A stretch of DNA of 7,706 nt from an uncultured Collinsella sp. (GTDB lineage Bacteria; Actinomycetota; Coriobacteriia; Coriobacteriales; Coriobacteriaceae), in assembly GCA_900547505.1 (NCBI GenBank), contig URGY01000079.1, forward strand, positions 1-7,706, in the 5' to 3' direction. Each line of letters opens with the position of its first letter. The first letter of the stretch is position 1. The notes beneath the pieces are model-generated. The model saw only the letters and a list, made by a program, of their open reading frames with translations, was not told where the DNA came from and searched no databases. The translations under genes and the position numbers were made by a program. Below are positions 6,646 through 7,706 of the stretch, piece after piece.

Positions 6646-6670
6646 GTTTGTAGAAGCAGTTTGTAGAAGC
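6646..6670 (+). repeat. Tandem 12-bp duplication between ppk stop and terminator
   Basis: GTTTGTAGAAGC occurs at 6646-6657 and again at 6659-6670, separated by a single A (period 13). The second copy supplies the first bases of the terminator stem. It looks like a small slippage duplication; no function is apparent. Confidence 0.7.
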
Positions 6671-6710
6671 GCCCCGCATTTGAGGAAAGCCTCGGATGCG
6701 GGGCGCTTTT
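6667..6710 (+). terminator. Rho-independent terminator of ppk
   Basis: Arms 6667-6679 and 6696-6708 form 13 perfect pairs. Two G-T wobbles (6680/6695 and 6681/6694) and four more pairs (6682-6685 with 6690-6693) extend the stem to about 19 bp, closed by AAAG. TTTT at 6707-6710 follows. It lies 24 nt after the ppk stop and should separate ppk from the next gene. Confidence 0.9.
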
Positions 6711-6756
6711 CCCTGCTACCATGGTGCGAACAACAACGCGAATGACAGGCAGGAAT

Positions 6757-7706
6757 ATGAAGCTCACTATAGAATCGATGACCTACGGCGCCGACGGGCT
6801 GGCGCACGCCGACAACGGCAAGGCCGTCTTTGTGCAGGGCGCCGTGGCAGGCGACACCGTCGAGGCCGAGGTCGTACAGGACGGCAAGTCGTTCATGCGT
6901 GCCCGCACCACCGAGATTCTGGAGCCAAGCCCCGATCGCATTCAGCCTCCCTGCCCCTTCGTGGGCATCTGCGGCGGCTGCTCGTGGGGCAATCTCTCAC
7001 GCACGGCACAGCTCGCCGCCAAGGAGCAAAATCTGCGCTCCACGCTCGAGCGCATCGGCAAGTTCGCTCCTGAGCGGGTCGATGAGTTGGTACAGCCCAT
7101 CCGCCACACCAAGGACGACTGGGGCTACCGCAATAAAATCGAGCTCGAACCGACCGTCGTCAACGGTCGCGTGCGCCTTGGCATGCACGGTGTCGACCCC
7201 AGCAAAATCGTGACCGTCGATGCGTGCCCGCTATTCGATAAGCGCTTCCCGAAGGCGCTCAAATCGGTCGTCGGCGCGCTCAACTATCTGAGCGGTAGCC
7301 ACGACCTGGGCCTCGAGCGCGTGGGCATTCGCGCTTCGCGCCGCACCAAGGCACTCGAGGTCGCACTCTGGACGCCCACAGGCTCTTTTCCGCGCTCGCA
7401 GGTCTCCCGCGTGCTGGCGGACGCTGCTCATCCCACGAGCATCGTTCGTGTGATGAGCAAGGGCGAAAAGAAAGCCCGCCGTGTCTCCAAAGTCGAGATG
7501 CTCGCCGGCGAGGGCTCGTGGACCGAGAATATCGCCGAAGGCCAGATGCGCTTATCTGCCCCGTCGTTTTTCCAGGTCGATACCAAGGGCGCCGAGATTT
7601 TGATTGAGCTCGTTATGGACGCCCTCGACCCGCAGGAAGACGAACTGGCCGTGGACCTGTACTGCGGCGCCGGCACCTTTACCCTGCCGCTCGCCCGCCG
7701 CTGTGA
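6757..7706 (+). CDS. rlmD: 23S rRNA (uracil-C5)-methyltransferase, RlmD/TrmA family, 3' end missing
   Basis: SAM-dependent enzyme that makes 5-methyluridine in 23S rRNA. 316 codons are present and the frame is open at the right edge. Residues 1-55 form a TRAM RNA-binding domain (YGADGLAHADNGKAVFV at 10-26). Cys66, Cys72, Cys75 and Cys157 fit the Fe-S cluster set of RlmD. SFFQVDT at 270-276 is the family motif before the methyltransferase fold, and DLYCGAGTFTLPLA at 300-313 is the SAM-binding motif I. The catalytic cysteine lies beyond the window. Start: ATG 6757 sits just before the TRAM domain with AGGCAGGA close upstream; in-frame ATGs at 6742 and 6721 lack a clear ribosome site. RlmD, RlmC and RlmCD-type enzymes cannot be told apart from this fragment. 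The 46-nt gap after the ppk terminator must hold its promoter, but none stands out. Confidence 0.9.
   Translation, partial: MKLTIESMTYGADGLAHADNGKAVFVQGAVAGDTVEAEVVQDGKSFMRARTTEILEPSPDRIQPPCPFVGICGGCSWGNLSRTAQLAAKEQNLRSTLERIGKFAPERVDELVQPIRHTKDDWGYRNKIELEPTVVNGRVRLGMHGVDPSKIVTVDACPLFDKRFPKALKSVVGALNYLSGSHDLGLERVGIRASRRTKALEVALWTPTGSFPRSQVSRVLADAAHPTSIVRVMSKGEKKARRVSKVEMLAGEGSWTENIAEGQMRLSAPSFFQVDTKGAEILIELVMDALDPQEDELAVDLYCGAGTFTLPLARRC

Noticed and set aside
5471..6679. Open frame of 402 codons on the minus strand opposite ppk
   Set aside because: It lies antisense to a gene with full family motifs. Its translation is low-complexity Gly/Leu/Arg with no recognisable domain, as expected from GC-rich codon bias on the other strand.

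Overview
The window reads as chromosomal DNA of a high-GC Gram-positive anaerobe. The coding regions run at about 55-70% GC by spot counts. An arginine deiminase cluster, a class 1 polyphosphate kinase and a TrmA-type RNA methyltransferase, with this style of protein sequence, suggest a Coriobacteriia gut bacterium such as Collinsella. That placement is from memory of family members and was not tested by a search. Five protein genes are supported; two of them run off the window.

Minus strand, about 1-3512: an arginine deiminase (ADI) pathway operon, read from high to low coordinates. arcA (arginine deiminase) comes first. After 97 nt with two hairpins comes a catabolic-type ornithine carbamoyltransferase (arcB/argF). 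After about 147 nt with a strong hairpin comes a YfcC/ArcD-type membrane antiporter, cut by the left edge. Together they would import arginine in exchange for ornithine and convert it to citrulline and then to ornithine plus carbamoyl phosphate. Carbamate kinase (arcC), which would make ATP from carbamoyl phosphate, is not in the window; it may lie beyond position 1.

About 3513-4069: an AT-rich divergent intergenic region (25-38% GC in its core) with no credible gene. It holds three exact TGAAT half-sites (minus strand) spaced 21 bp apart. That is the spacing of tandem ArgR/AhrC operators, and the nearest half-site overlaps a candidate arcA -35 element. It also holds a 6-9-6 dyad and a 10-bp element found in opposite orientations upstream of candidate arcA and ppk promoters.

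Plus strand, about 4070-6643: ppk, a complete class 1 polyphosphate kinase with both catalytic histidines. It carries an unusual C-terminal extension of about 170 residues: charged helix, Pro/Ala/Glu-rich linker, then a basic Gly/Leu end. A textbook intrinsic terminator follows.

Plus strand, 6757 to the right edge: the first 316 codons of an RlmD/TrmA-family 23S rRNA (uracil-C5)-methyltransferase with a TRAM domain and an Fe-S cysteine set.

I saw no mobile element, CRISPR array, tRNA or rRNA. Nothing here is clearly a new system. The best leads are the putative ArgR array, the alternative hairpins ahead of the antiporter gene, and the PPK tail.
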